DNA from: Bacteroidales bacterium
GTDB taxonomy: Bacteria; Bacteroidota; Bacteroidia; Bacteroidales; P3
Reading direction: 5' to 3'
DNA: 64,000 bases
Assembly: GCA_017550405.1 (NCBI GenBank)
Contig: JAFZPH010000021.1
Location: 23,595-87,594, forward strand
Shown: positions 1 to 9,323 of the stretch, piece after piece
How positions within the stretch are numbered: position 1 is the first letter of the stretch
How the letters are laid out: each line of letters begins with the position of its first letter
The notes under the pieces: model-generated
The model's input: only the letters and a program-made list of their open reading frames with translations
Told to the model about the DNA's origin: nothing
Databases searched by the model: none
Position numbers and translations under genes: made by a program

Positions 1-735
1 CTCCCTGCCGCCATCATCCCGCGCCATGTGGGCGTCGACGCCATCGTGGAGCGTGTGGCCCAGATCCTCCCCACCACCGAAAACATCGTCGGCCTCGTCA
101 GCCCAACCCATTATGCCGACAGCATCCCGGCCATCGTCGAGGGGCTACACCGACGCGACCTCTACCCAACAGTGGTTTACAACACGGGCGGCTACGACAG
201 CGTGGAGGCCCTCCGCGCCCTGGCCCCCTACATCGACATCTACCTGCCCGACTTCAAATACTCCGACCCGGTGCTGGCCGCACGCTACAGCCACGCCCCC
301 GACTATCCGAAGGTGGCCCTCGCCGCCCTCCGCGAGATGTACAGCCAGAAAGGCTCCGCTCTCCCCACCGACGAGCGCGGCCTTGCCTATCGCGGCATTA
401 TCGTACGCCATCTCGTCCTCCCGGGGCAGGTGGAGAACAGCCTCGGCGTGGCCGACCTCCTGGCCGACCTCTCCCCTAACCTCCACGTGGCCCTCATGGC
501 ACAGTACTTCCCCACGCGTGCCGACCTGCCCGACCAGCTGGGACGCACGCTCACCCCCGACGAATACAACCGCGTAGCCGACCACTTCTACGAGGTAGGT
601 CTCTGCCGCGGATGGGTTCAGGAGCTAGCGGCAGAGGCATGCTACCGTCCCGACTTCAGCCTCGAGGAGGCCTTCGAGTCCGCCGCTGCGTCCGACCCCT
701 CCCAAGCACTACAACAAGACAACAAAACCCTGTAA
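1..735 (+). CDS. Radical SAM protein, PflX-like (COG1313), 5'-truncated
   Basis: The reading frame is open from the first base of the window, so the N-terminus, which in this family carries the CxxxCxxC iron-sulfur site, lies upstream. The visible 244 residues match the C-terminal part of the PflX group of radical SAM proteins, which resemble pyruvate formate-lyase activating enzyme: YNTGGYDS, then IDIYLPDFKY, then a long helix, then the strand LVLPGQVENS and ALMAQYFP. These strands form the later part of the TIM-barrel-like core. The physiological substrate of the family is not established. The next gene starts 22 bp downstream and is probably cotranscribed; both end before the terminator at 1435. 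The family call rests on motif resemblance. Confidence 0.8.
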   Translation, partial: LPAAIIPRHVGVDAIVERVAQILPTTENIVGLVSPTHYADSIPAIVEGLHRRDLYPTVVYNTGGYDSVEALRALAPYIDIYLPDFKYSDPVLAARYSHAPDYPKVALAALREMYSQKGSALPTDERGLAYRGIIVRHLVLPGQVENSLGVADLLADLSPNLHVALMAQYFPTRADLPDQLGRTLTPDEYNRVADHFYEVGLCRGWVQELAAEACYRPDFSLEEAFESAAASDPSQALQQDNKTL

Positions 736-757
736 CCGAAAACAAAACCTCCACACC

Positions 758-1363
758 ATGCCAAGCAAACCCCATAGCCGTTATCTCGATGACCCTCTCT
801 TCTCTTTTGCCAACAGCACCATGGCGCTGCTCAACACCTCCTTCTTCAACCACGAGCTGGCCATGGCCCTCAACCACGCATACAACCTCAAGTTGCGACG
901 TATCGACGACTGCCCACTCGGCAATAACAATTACCCCTGTTTCATCTTCCACGACCCGTCCACCCGCCTTACCTTCGTCATGCTCGACCGCTCCCCTGCT
1001 GCGCCCATGACATTCCCATTCGAGAACTACGACAAACTGCTCATTGTTCGCGGACGCGACTCGCGACAGTTCGTGCAACAGCTCTACGACGACATCACCA
1101 CCCGCCGCCCCGAACCACTAGCCGATGACCTCAGCACACACCACCACTGGCAAAGCCTCAACCAGCTGCAGGAGGGCATTATCGATGCCGCCATCTTCAC
1201 CTTCCTCCCCAACGGGCAACCTGCCGACACTTCGCTGTTCAACGGCCCCGCCACCGCCATGCCCCGCCGCCTGCAGACCTACCTGACCCGCTTGCGCCAC
1301 TTCCTCACCACTGTGTTCGCCACTTTCGAATGGGCACTGACCAATCCCGACGAGCTCGAGTAA
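758..1363 (+). CDS. Conserved small protein, possibly IPExxxVDY family
   Basis: A 201-residue soluble protein with no signal peptide or membrane segment. Its first half (hydrophobic helix with ALNHAYNLKLRR, a strand pair around YPCFIFHD, then FVMLDRSP and NYDKLLIVRG) follows the pattern of the short Bacteroidetes-only IPExxxVDY proteins, in which a conserved Asp-Tyr follows a turn and leads into a final strand. The eponymous IPE motif itself is not intact here (FPFENYDKL occupies that place), and the C-terminal 60 residues are extra. Function of the family is unknown. It sits 22 bp after the radical SAM gene and is followed by a terminator, so it is the last gene of that transcript. The family assignment is tentative; that it is a real gene is likely from its length and position. 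Confidence 0.5.
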   Translation: MPSKPHSRYLDDPLFSFANSTMALLNTSFFNHELAMALNHAYNLKLRRIDDCPLGNNNYPCFIFHDPSTRLTFVMLDRSPAAPMTFPFENYDKLLIVRGRDSRQFVQQLYDDITTRRPEPLADDLSTHHHWQSLNQLQEGIIDAAIFTFLPNGQPADTSLFNGPATAMPRRLQTYLTRLRHFLTTVFATFEWALTNPDELE

Positions 1364-1434
1364 CATTTGGTCACCTCTTGTCACGGCACTGCACCTTCGG
1401 CTTGTACCGTGTTATTACGTGTTATTAAAGGTCT

Positions 1435-1457
1435 CACCTCTCCGAGGTGTTTTTTTT
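1435..1457 (+). terminator. Rho-independent terminator
   Basis: A perfect 6-bp stem CACCTC/GAGGTG with a TCC loop is followed directly by eight T residues (1450-1457). It closes the transcript of the two genes upstream. The rest of the 1364-1654 gap holds this terminator, an AT-rich stretch and the promoter box at 1589. Confidence 0.85.
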
Positions 1458-1588
1458 CGCTATTCCACTTACGAACAACCAAGAAGTATCGGAGCAAAGG
1501 GCGGCGGACAGGGGGAATCCATGCTGCCTAAAAGGGTCTTTCGGCAGCAGTTTGTCAGAAAAAAAGAACATACGTCATATTTTTTTTG

Positions 1589-1596
1589 TATTTTTG
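1589..1596 (+). promoter_or_regulatory. Bacteroidetes -7 box (TATTTTTG)
   Basis: TATTTTTG fits the Bacteroidetes primary sigma factor -7 consensus TAnnTTTG and lies 58 bp before the ATG of the HD-domain gene. A convincing TTTG -33 box at the usual spacing is not evident. Confidence 0.6.
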
Positions 1597-1654
1597 CATT
1601 TTAAAACGCAGGCAGCGTTTGTCTGCAATTATTTAATACACTACCTCATTGCCT

Positions 1655-3679
1655 ATGCAACTGAAGAATATAATCTTTGCCACTGTGAAGCACTTGCCGT
1701 TGCTGACGAAGGTAACATTGATGCTTGTGACGTCGGCACTGATACCCCTGATGTTCCCCAGCGACGGACAAGGAGAGCACTACGACTATGCCGAGGGGAG
1801 CATCTGGCGCAACGCCGACCTGGTGGCCCCCTTCGATTTCGCCGTGCAGAAAACCACTGACGAAATGGATCAGGAGTTGGCCTCGGCCATGGCCGGGTTG
1901 ACGCTCTACTACCACTACGACCCCAACGCCTACGGCAAGGCGGTGGAGCAGCTAAACGCCCTCACCTCGACACGTACGGGCATGAATGCCCGCCAGATGC
2001 GCAACACGGTGGACAGCATCTATTCCGTGGGCTACCTGCAAGTGCCCGACGACATGCCCGACTTCGAGAGCCATACCTTGGTGCTGCTGGACGGCAACAT
2101 CGGCTCGGAGCATTCGACAAGCGAGTTTGTCTCGCCAAAGGACGTGAACAACATACTGCTGCGCGACAGCGTGCTGGTGCCGAGCATCGTGTACGATGTT
2201 AACCGCACGAAGCTGGAGCTCGATTCGCGCATCTCGCAACTAGTGACGTCGGCCGGAGTGGTGAAGCAGGGGGAACGCATCATCGCCAAAGGCGAGACGG
2301 TGACCACTGAGCGAGCCCGCATCATCGCCTCGCTGGAGCAGGCCAACGACAAACTGTTCCGCGACAACTATCATCCCTGGGGGCGCTATCTGGGACAGCT
2401 GATGCTGTGCATCATCTCCTTCATCGCCCTGTATATGTTCTTGAAGAACACCCGCCACCCGATACTGGAGGACAACCGCAAGGTGACCTTTGTGATGGTG
2501 CTGGTGCTGCTGGCCTCGGCAGCCACGGCGCTGGTGACGAGCCAGCGGCCGGAGATGGTGCTGCTGGTGCCGCTGTGCATCGTGCCTATCATGGTGAGGG
2601 TATTCTTCGACATGCGCGTGGCACTGTATGTGCATATCATCACCATCGTCATCCTGGCCAACATGGTGCCCAACCCCTTCGAGTTTATCTTCTACCAGCT
2701 GATTGCAGGCATGATGTCGATTGTGACCGTGCGCAATTTCGAGAGCAGGAGCAAGTTCTTCCTGGTGAGCGCCGTGATATTCTTGTCGTACTCGCTGATT
2801 TACACTTTCGGCGTGTTGAGCCAGGAGAGTACGCTCGAGGGCATCACGGTTGAGCGCTACCTGGTGTTCTTCCTCAACGCCTTGATTACGCTGCTGGCGT
2901 ACCCGCTGATATACATCTTTGAGCGGGTTTTCGGCCTGACGACCAACCTGACGCTGATGGAGCTGTCGTCCACCAACACTCCTGCCCTGCGCGAGCTGTC
3001 GCGCCATGCCCCGGGGACATTCCAGCACTCGATGCAGGTAGCCAACATCTGCGAAGACCTGATTAACGAGATCGGCGGCAACTCACTGCTGGCCAAAGTG
3101 GGCGCCCTCTATCACGATATTGGCAAGGTGGAGTCGCCCCTTTTCTTCACCGAGAACCAGAACGGAGGCTACAACCCCCACGACGAGCTGGACAACCGCG
3201 AGAGCGCGGCCATCATCATCCATCATGTGCATTCGGGTCTGGAACTGGCCAAGAAATACCACCTGCCTGTTTCGGTGCAGGACTTTATCCGCACCCACCA
3301 CGGCACCACCATGACAGGTTACTTCTATGCCAAACAGCTGAACGAGCATCCCGACGAGCCCATCAATGCCGCCGACTTCCAGTATCCCGGCCCCACCCCC
3401 TTCTCGCGCGAGACGGCCGTGGTGATGATTGTCGACAGCGTGGAAGCCGCCTGCAAGAGCCTGCCCAACCACGACAGCGAAGCCATCAACCAGTTGGTGG
3501 ACCGCATTGTGGACAGCAAGATAAACCAGCACCAACTACAGAACTGCGACCTGACATTCGGCGACATCACCCGGCTGAGAACGATGTTGAAGGCGAAGAT
3601 GCTGAGCATCTACCATGCCCGTATCTCCTACCCGGTCATCACACAGGAGTCGCAATCTGCCAAACAAGCAACAAAGTAA
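1655..3679 (+). CDS. 7TM-HD domain phosphohydrolase, PgpH/YqfF family (c-di-AMP hydrolase-like)
   Basis: Predicted inner-membrane phosphodiesterase of 674 residues. An N-terminal membrane helix (about residues 10-30) is followed by an extracytoplasmic 7TMR-HDED-type region to about residue 245, a block of seven membrane helices (about 250-450) and a cytoplasmic HD domain. The HD site LYHDIGK (His487-Asp488) is intact, followed by further metal-ligand candidates in IIIHHVHSG and FIRTHHGT. PgpH of Listeria hydrolyses c-di-AMP to pApA; the same architecture makes this the likely activity. The ATG at 1655 is preferred over an in-frame TTG at 1649. It heads a three-gene cluster with the YfhO-like protein and a glycosyltransferase, consistent with envelope homeostasis, though that link is inference. 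Confidence 0.88.
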   Translation: MQLKNIIFATVKHLPLLTKVTLMLVTSALIPLMFPSDGQGEHYDYAEGSIWRNADLVAPFDFAVQKTTDEMDQELASAMAGLTLYYHYDPNAYGKAVEQLNALTSTRTGMNARQMRNTVDSIYSVGYLQVPDDMPDFESHTLVLLDGNIGSEHSTSEFVSPKDVNNILLRDSVLVPSIVYDVNRTKLELDSRISQLVTSAGVVKQGERIIAKGETVTTERARIIASLEQANDKLFRDNYHPWGRYLGQLMLCIISFIALYMFLKNTRHPILEDNRKVTFVMVLVLLASAATALVTSQRPEMVLLVPLCIVPIMVRVFFDMRVALYVHIITIVILANMVPNPFEFIFYQLIAGMMSIVTVRNFESRSKFFLVSAVIFLSYSLIYTFGVLSQESTLEGITVERYLVFFLNALITLLAYPLIYIFERVFGLTTNLTLMELSSTNTPALRELSRHAPGTFQHSMQVANICEDLINEIGGNSLLAKVGALYHDIGKVESPLFFTENQNGGYNPHDELDNRESAAIIIHHVHSGLELAKKYHLPVSVQDFIRTHHGTTMTGYFYAKQLNEHPDEPINAADFQYPGPTPFSRETAVVMIVDSVEAACKSLPNHDSEAINQLVDRIVDSKINQHQLQNCDLTFGDITRLRTMLKAKMLSIYHARISYPVITQESQSAKQATK

Positions 3680-3707
3680 GAATGAAACAATAATATCAAT
3701 AAACAAT

Positions 3708-6248
3708 ATGAAGAAGAATATCCTGACTCACATCGGCGTAGTGGTGGCGATGCTGGCCATCTCCGCCATCTACTTTATGCCCATCATGCAAGGAAAGGCC
3801 CTTCCGCAAGGCGACCTGCAGAAATATGAGGGCATGGCCAAGGCTCAGAAAGACTATCATTCCGCCACAGGCGAATATTCGACATGGTGCCCCAGCATGT
3901 TCAGCGGCATGCCCGGCTATCAGATCACCAACAGTCCGCAGCATTCGGTGTTCACACCGTTGAAGAATATCCTGTCTCTGCAGGTGTTCGGCCGCCAGAA
4001 CGACATGGGCGTGCTGTTCCTTTATCTGCTGGGCTTCTATATCGCCCTGATGGCACTGGGCTTGAGTCCGTGGCTGGCCCTGCTGGGCGGCCTGGCATTC
4101 GGGCTGGGCAGCTACAATATCATCATCATCGAGGCCGGCCACATCACCAAAGCGTGGGCCATGGCCATGATGGCCCCGGTGCTGGCAGGCGAGATGCTAT
4201 GCCTGAAGGGTGCCGGACGGCTGAAAGAGGATCGCCGCAAGGGTGTGAGCATGCTGGTGTGGGGCGGCATCCTGTTTATGGTTGCCCTGGGGCTGCAGAT
4301 AGCATTGAACCACATACAGATTACCCTCTACACGGCCATGGGCGGTGTGCTGATGGGTGTGGTGTATGCCATATATGCTGTAAAGGACAAGTATTTCGGC
4401 CGTTTCCTCCTTGCTGTGGGCGTGCTGGCCGTGGGCACTCTGCTGGCGCTGGCCTGCAACACCCGTCACCTGCTGGTGAACGAGGAGTATATGCAGTATA
4501 CCATGCGCGGCGGCAGCGAAATCACTGTCACCCCGCAGGACCTGTATGGCAAGGACTATCCTCGCAACAACAATTCCAACGACAAGGGACTGGACATCAA
4601 CTATGCCTTCAGCTGGAGCTACGGTATCGGCGAGACCTATACCCTGCTGGTGCCTGGCGCCAAGGGCGGCGGCAGCATCGAGCCAGTGAGCAAGAGCAGC
4701 GCCTCGTACAACAACTTCCGTCAGGAGAAAATGCCGCTATACTGGGGCGACCAGCCTTTCACCAGCGGCCCCGTCTACTTCGGTGCCATTGTAGTGTTCC
4801 TGTTCCTATTCGGCATGATTGTAGTGCGCGGACCTGAGCGGTGGTGGATTCTCGCTGCCACAGTGCTGGCCATCCTCCTGTCGTGGGGTCGGAACCTGAT
4901 GGGATTCAACGAGTGGATGTTCAACCACCTGCCCCTGTATAACAAATTCCGCACACCGTCGATGAGTCTGGTGCTGGCCAATGTGCTGGCGGTGCTGATG
5001 GGGGTGCTGGGACTGCGCGAAGCAACCACCATGAGAGAGAATGGCGACACCAAGCGGCTGCTGCGGGGGCTCTATATCTCGGCCGGTGTGACCGTGGGCG
5101 GTATACTGCTCGGCCTGCTGATGTGCGGCGGATTCACCTACAGTGGCATCGGCGACACAGAGATGGCACGCCAGTACGGCGACCAGTGGCCGATGATTCA
5201 GGACATCTTTGTAAAAGACCGCAAAGCGTTGTTTGTTAGCGACTCTTGGCGTAGCATCATATTCATACTGCTGGCGGGTGTCACCCTGTGGCTCTATCTG
5301 AAACGCTGGGCTGCCAAACCCAAGGCGGTGCTTCCCGTGGTGGCCGTGTTGGCCGTGCTGACCGTCATCGATCTGCAAGGAGTGAACAGCCGCTACCTGA
5401 ACAGCGACAACTATGTGCGCAACGCCCGTATGCTGGAGATGCAGCCGGCACAGTACGACCGCGACATCGACGCCATGGCCATCCAGGCGGGAGACCAGGA
5501 CTACCGCGTGCTGAATCTGGCAGTGAACACCTTCAACGACTCTAAGCCCTCGGCCTTCCACAACCAAGTGGGCGGATACAGTGCCGCCAAGCTGCGCCGC
5601 TACCAAGACCTAATCGACTTCTATATCGGATACCAAATCAACACGAATGTGTTGAACATGCTCAATACGCGCTACATTGTGATGAGCAACGGACAGGTGA
5701 CCCGCAACCCCGATGCATTGGGCAACTGCTGGTTTGTCCGTAACATCAAGCCTGTGGAGAGTGCCAACGACGAGATCACGATGCTGAAAGACCTTGACCC
5801 CGCACACGATGTGGTGATTAACATCCCCGAGATGGGCGACAAGTTGCAGGGGCTGCCGGAGCCTTGCCTGAAAGGCTTGAATGGGCTGCCCGTGGACAGC
5901 AATGCCACCATTGAGATGGAGCATAAGCATCCCGCCGACATCAACACCCTCACCTATCGCAGCCACTGCGGAACAACCATGCTGGCCATCTTCAGCGAGA
6001 TTTACTATGCTCCCGACTGGAAAGCCTATATCGACGGCAAACCTGCCGAATATCTCCGCGCCAACTACATACTGCGCGCCATGGTCATCCCCGAAGGCGA
6101 CCACGTCATCGAGTTCCGCAATGAGGCTCCCACCATGCACAGGCTGGACAACATCACACTCATCTGCTCCATTGCCACTGTGCTGATTATCGGTGCCACC
6201 CTGTTTATCTACTACCGCAGACGAAAACAAACTAAGGTGACAAAATGA
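3708..6248 (+). CDS. YfhO-like multi-pass membrane protein
   Basis: Large integral membrane protein of 846 residues. The first ORF ATG overlaps the previous gene, and MKKNILTHIG at 3708, starting a membrane helix, is the more credible start. After the first helix there is an exported loop, then about a dozen hydrophobic segments to roughly residue 580, then a long C-terminal extracytoplasmic domain and a last membrane helix (LICSIATVLIIGATLFIYY) with a basic tail. This is the layout of the YfhO/GT-C-like family, whose Bacillus and Listeria members take part in glycosylation of cell-envelope polymers. Its stop overlaps the start of the family 2 glycosyltransferase by ATGA, so the two are translationally coupled and plausibly act on the same glycan lipid; the substrate cannot be read from the sequence. 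Confidence 0.82.
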   Translation: MKKNILTHIGVVVAMLAISAIYFMPIMQGKALPQGDLQKYEGMAKAQKDYHSATGEYSTWCPSMFSGMPGYQITNSPQHSVFTPLKNILSLQVFGRQNDMGVLFLYLLGFYIALMALGLSPWLALLGGLAFGLGSYNIIIIEAGHITKAWAMAMMAPVLAGEMLCLKGAGRLKEDRRKGVSMLVWGGILFMVALGLQIALNHIQITLYTAMGGVLMGVVYAIYAVKDKYFGRFLLAVGVLAVGTLLALACNTRHLLVNEEYMQYTMRGGSEITVTPQDLYGKDYPRNNNSNDKGLDINYAFSWSYGIGETYTLLVPGAKGGGSIEPVSKSSASYNNFRQEKMPLYWGDQPFTSGPVYFGAIVVFLFLFGMIVVRGPERWWILAATVLAILLSWGRNLMGFNEWMFNHLPLYNKFRTPSMSLVLANVLAVLMGVLGLREATTMRENGDTKRLLRGLYISAGVTVGGILLGLLMCGGFTYSGIGDTEMARQYGDQWPMIQDIFVKDRKALFVSDSWRSIIFILLAGVTLWLYLKRWAAKPKAVLPVVAVLAVLTVIDLQGVNSRYLNSDNYVRNARMLEMQPAQYDRDIDAMAIQAGDQDYRVLNLAVNTFNDSKPSAFHNQVGGYSAAKLRRYQDLIDFYIGYQINTNVLNMLNTRYIVMSNGQVTRNPDALGNCWFVRNIKPVESANDEITMLKDLDPAHDVVINIPEMGDKLQGLPEPCLKGLNGLPVDSNATIEMEHKHPADINTLTYRSHCGTTMLAIFSEIYYAPDWKAYIDGKPAEYLRANYILRAMVIPEGDHVIEFRNEAPTMHRLDNITLICSIATVLIIGATLFIYYRRRKQTKVTK

Positions 6249-7198
6249 GTACAATAAATAATACTCGCGGAGGTTCTCCGCTGATTTCAGTTATTCTCTG
6301 TACCTACAACCGCGACAAGTACATCTACAATGTGCTGAAAAGCGTTGCCGAAAACGACATGCCCCACAGCGAGTATGAAATCGTTTTGGTGAACAATAAC
6401 AGCACCGACACCACCGAGAGCGAGTGCAAACGGTTCATGGCCGACTATCCCGACATCCGTTTCCGCTATTGCGTGGAGACAAACCAGGGGCTGTCGTATG
6501 CCCGCAACTGCGGCATCCGTCAGTCTGCAGGCGACCTGCTGGTGTATGTGGACGACGATGCCACAGTGAACAAGGAATACTTGAACACCTATGCCCGTTT
6601 CTTTGCCGAGCACCCCGATGCCGTGGCGTCCGGCGGTCCCATCCTGCCGGTATACGAGACCGAAGAACCCGCCTGGATGACCCACTACACCCGCCAACTC
6701 ATCACCGGCAAACTCTATCTCGGCGACCGCCAGCGAGAGTTTCCCCGCGGGGCTTTCCCCGGCGGCGGCAACGCCTGCTACCGTAAGAGCGTCTTCGACA
6801 CTATCGGCCTGTTCAATGTGGAGTTGGGACGTAAGGGCAACAGCCTGATTGGCGCCGAAGAGAAAGACCTCTTCGACAAAATGACCACCAACGGCATACA
6901 TTTCTATTACCTGCCTACCGCCATTCTCTACCATATCATTCCACCGCACAAGCTCACACAGGACTATTTCGACCGGCTGACCTACGGCATCGGCGTAAGT
7001 GAACGATTACGCACACTGCAGATTTCGCGCAAAAAGTATCTCAACCGCCTTGCAAAAGAGGCTGTGAAATGGGGAGGGACACTGGTGCTATGGTGTTCGT
7101 ATGCGCTGCGGCTGCAGTTTGCCAAAGGCAACAAACTGGTGGCCTTCCGCTGCAACGTCACACGAGGACTCCTGACACCCCAGAAAAGGAAGCCTTGA
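6245..7198 (+). CDS. Glycosyltransferase family 2
   Basis: Cytoplasmic or membrane-associated GT-A fold glycosyltransferase of 317 residues. The N-terminal nucleotide-binding strand ISVILCTYNRD is followed by VLVNNNSTD, and the metal/sugar-nucleotide motif is VYVDDDA (Asp103-105). A downstream acceptor-site region has GGGNACYRKS and EEKDLFDKM, which carries the usual catalytic-base ED-like acidic pair. The C-terminal hydrophobic stretch (VKWGGTLVLWCSYALRL) may attach it to the membrane. It starts inside the stop codon of the YfhO-like gene, so the two proteins are made together. Donor and acceptor sugars are unknown. Confidence 0.88.
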   Translation: MSTINNTRGGSPLISVILCTYNRDKYIYNVLKSVAENDMPHSEYEIVLVNNNSTDTTESECKRFMADYPDIRFRYCVETNQGLSYARNCGIRQSAGDLLVYVDDDATVNKEYLNTYARFFAEHPDAVASGGPILPVYETEEPAWMTHYTRQLITGKLYLGDRQREFPRGAFPGGGNACYRKSVFDTIGLFNVELGRKGNSLIGAEEKDLFDKMTTNGIHFYYLPTAILYHIIPPHKLTQDYFDRLTYGIGVSERLRTLQISRKKYLNRLAKEAVKWGGTLVLWCSYALRLQFAKGNKLVAFRCNVTRGLLTPQKRKP

Positions 7199-7252
7199 CA
7201 CATGTATTATTCATTTTAATATCAGTTATACCACTCATTAAAAAAAAAGTTG

Positions 7253-7260
7253 TATTTTTG
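7253..7260 (+). promoter_or_regulatory. Bacteroidetes -7 box (TATTTTTG)
   Basis: TATTTTTG, preceded by an A-tract, sits 86 bp before the DUF349 gene and is the only good promoter for the five tightly packed genes from 7347 to 13648. Confidence 0.65.
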
Positions 7261-7346
7261 CAAAACGCCCCAAAGGCATATTAACCCAGTTAAACGTCTG
7301 TAACGACATGTTACAGAACTAATTCTAAAAACAATACACCATCAAA

Positions 7347-9320
7347 ATGGAAGACCTGAATCAAAATGCAGCAAACCTCGCCACTGAGGAGAACGTCGCT
7401 AACGACGAACTGCAAACCGTTGTCCAGCAAGAAGCTCCCGAAGCTGTTGCCAACGACTCTGACACAAACAACACCACAACAGAACCCGAACCCGTGGTTG
7501 CCCAGCAACCGGAACAGGAGGAGACGGCTCATGCCGAAAATGAGACAGAGACAGAGCCTGAAAGCGAACCCGTAGTAGACTACACCACTATGGGACGTGA
7601 AGACCTACTCGCGGCATTCAACGAACTGATGAACGACGACATCACACACATCAGGAACCGTGCAAGTGCCATCCGCAACCAATTCAACCTCCTGAACAAG
7701 GAAGCCGAAAAGAAAGCTTTCGAGGCATTCCTGGCCGAGGGTGGCAACAAGGATGACTACCATCCTGCCAACGACAGCGTGGCCGAGGCATTCTTTGCCG
7801 CCTACGACGTTTACCGCTCGCGCCGACAGAAGATGCAAGAGCAAATCGACGCTCAGAAAGCTGCCAACCTCGAGGCTAAGAAGCAAATACTTGAAGAGCT
7901 CCGCATCCTAATCGACAAGGACGAGGAGACCCTCAAACAGACATACGACGAATTCAATGCCATCCAGGACAAATGGAAGGCCATCGGCGAAGTGCCTAGA
8001 GACCAGATGAATGACCTCTGGCAGAATTACCACTTCCTCATCGAGCAGTTCTTCAATAAAGTGAAGATAAACAAAGAACTCCGCATGCTTGACCTGAAGC
8101 GCAATCTGGAACAGAAGATTCAACTGTGCGAGCGTGCCGAAGAGCTTATTGTCGAGACCTCCGTGGTCAAAGCCTTCAAAGCCCTGCAGGAGCTCCGCAA
8201 CCAATGGCGCGAGATAGGCCCTGTGCCCGCCGAGCAGAACGAGGAGACCTGGCAACGCTTCAACAACGCCGCAAACCAGATTGACCAGCGCCGCCGCGAG
8301 TATTACGACCAACGCAAAGAAGAGCTGGACCAGAACCTGCTGGCCAAACAGGCCCTTATTGAAAAAGCCACCGAGCTCACCCAGGAGGCACCCCAGTCCA
8401 CCAAGGCTTGGAACGACACCACCGAAGCCCTCGACGAACTGCTGAAGCTGTGGAAAAGCATTGGCCCCGTGCCTCGTGAACAGAACGAGACCATCTGGAA
8501 CCAGTTCAAAGGCATCATCGACAAGCATTATGCCGACAAGAAACTTCATTTCGGACAGATGCGCGACGAGCAGGCCGAGAACTACAACAAGAAACTGGAT
8601 CTCTGCCTCCGCGCCGAAGCCATTGCAAAACGCGAAGACTGGAAGAAAGCCACCGAGGAGCTGCTCCAGCTCCAGGCAGAATGGAAAGCCGTTGGACCCA
8701 CCAGCCGCAAAGTGAGCGACAAGATCTGGCACCGTTTCCGCAGCGCCTGCGACGAATTCTTTGCCAAGAAAGGCGAATTCTTTAAGGACATCCGCACCAG
8801 CGAGAACGACAACCTCACCAAGAAGACCGCCATCCTCGACGAGATAAAAGCCCACCAGTTTGGCGACGACAAGGAGGAGAACCTCAATGCCATCAAGGAC
8901 TTCCAGCGCCGCTGGGCCGAGATAGGACATGTTCCCGTCAAAGAAAAGGACCGCATACAGAAAGAGTACCGCTCTCTGCTCAACGGCATATTCGAGCAGT
9001 TGAAAATCTCTGCCCGCGAAGCCGAAGAGAACAACTACCGTGAACGCATCCGCAACCATGCAGGTTCGAACAACCAGCATTTCATCGGAAACGAGAAGAA
9101 CCAGTTGCTTAATCAAATCGAGAAAATGCGTTCCGACCTCAAGCTGTGGGAAAACAACCTTGGTTTCCTTGCAAACAGCAAACAGGCCGACCTCTTGAAG
9201 GAGGAGTTCGAGCGCAAGATGGACAACACCCGCAAACAGATTGCCCTTCTCGAAGCCAAGCTCCGCATCCTGAACGAAGCATCCGAATCCAAAGAGCAAG
9301 AATCAGAAACCAAAGAATAG
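7347..9320 (+). CDS. DUF349 repeat protein
   Basis: A 657-residue, highly charged, helical protein without a signal peptide. The first 85 residues are acidic and rich in Glu, Asn and Thr. From about residue 160 there are five DUF349-type repeats recognisable by the core Trp-x-x-x-Gly-x-Val-Pro followed by a helix with a conserved Trp and Phe: KWKAIGEVP, QWREIGPVP, LWKSIGPVP, EWKAVGPTS and RWAEIGHVP. The tail is a probable coiled coil. DUF349 proteins are widespread in Bacteroidetes; their function is unknown to me. It is the first gene of the operon with gldB, only 3 bp upstream of the latter's GTG. Confidence 0.9.
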   Translation: MEDLNQNAANLATEENVANDELQTVVQQEAPEAVANDSDTNNTTTEPEPVVAQQPEQEETAHAENETETEPESEPVVDYTTMGREDLLAAFNELMNDDITHIRNRASAIRNQFNLLNKEAEKKAFEAFLAEGGNKDDYHPANDSVAEAFFAAYDVYRSRRQKMQEQIDAQKAANLEAKKQILEELRILIDKDEETLKQTYDEFNAIQDKWKAIGEVPRDQMNDLWQNYHFLIEQFFNKVKINKELRMLDLKRNLEQKIQLCERAEELIVETSVVKAFKALQELRNQWREIGPVPAEQNEETWQRFNNAANQIDQRRREYYDQRKEELDQNLLAKQALIEKATELTQEAPQSTKAWNDTTEALDELLKLWKSIGPVPREQNETIWNQFKGIIDKHYADKKLHFGQMRDEQAENYNKKLDLCLRAEAIAKREDWKKATEELLQLQAEWKAVGPTSRKVSDKIWHRFRSACDEFFAKKGEFFKDIRTSENDNLTKKTAILDEIKAHQFGDDKEENLNAIKDFQRRWAEIGHVPVKEKDRIQKEYRSLLNGIFEQLKISAREAEENNYRERIRNHAGSNNQHFIGNEKNQLLNQIEKMRSDLKLWENNLGFLANSKQADLLKEEFERKMDNTRKQIALLEAKLRILNEASESKEQESETKE

Positions 9321-9323
9321 ACT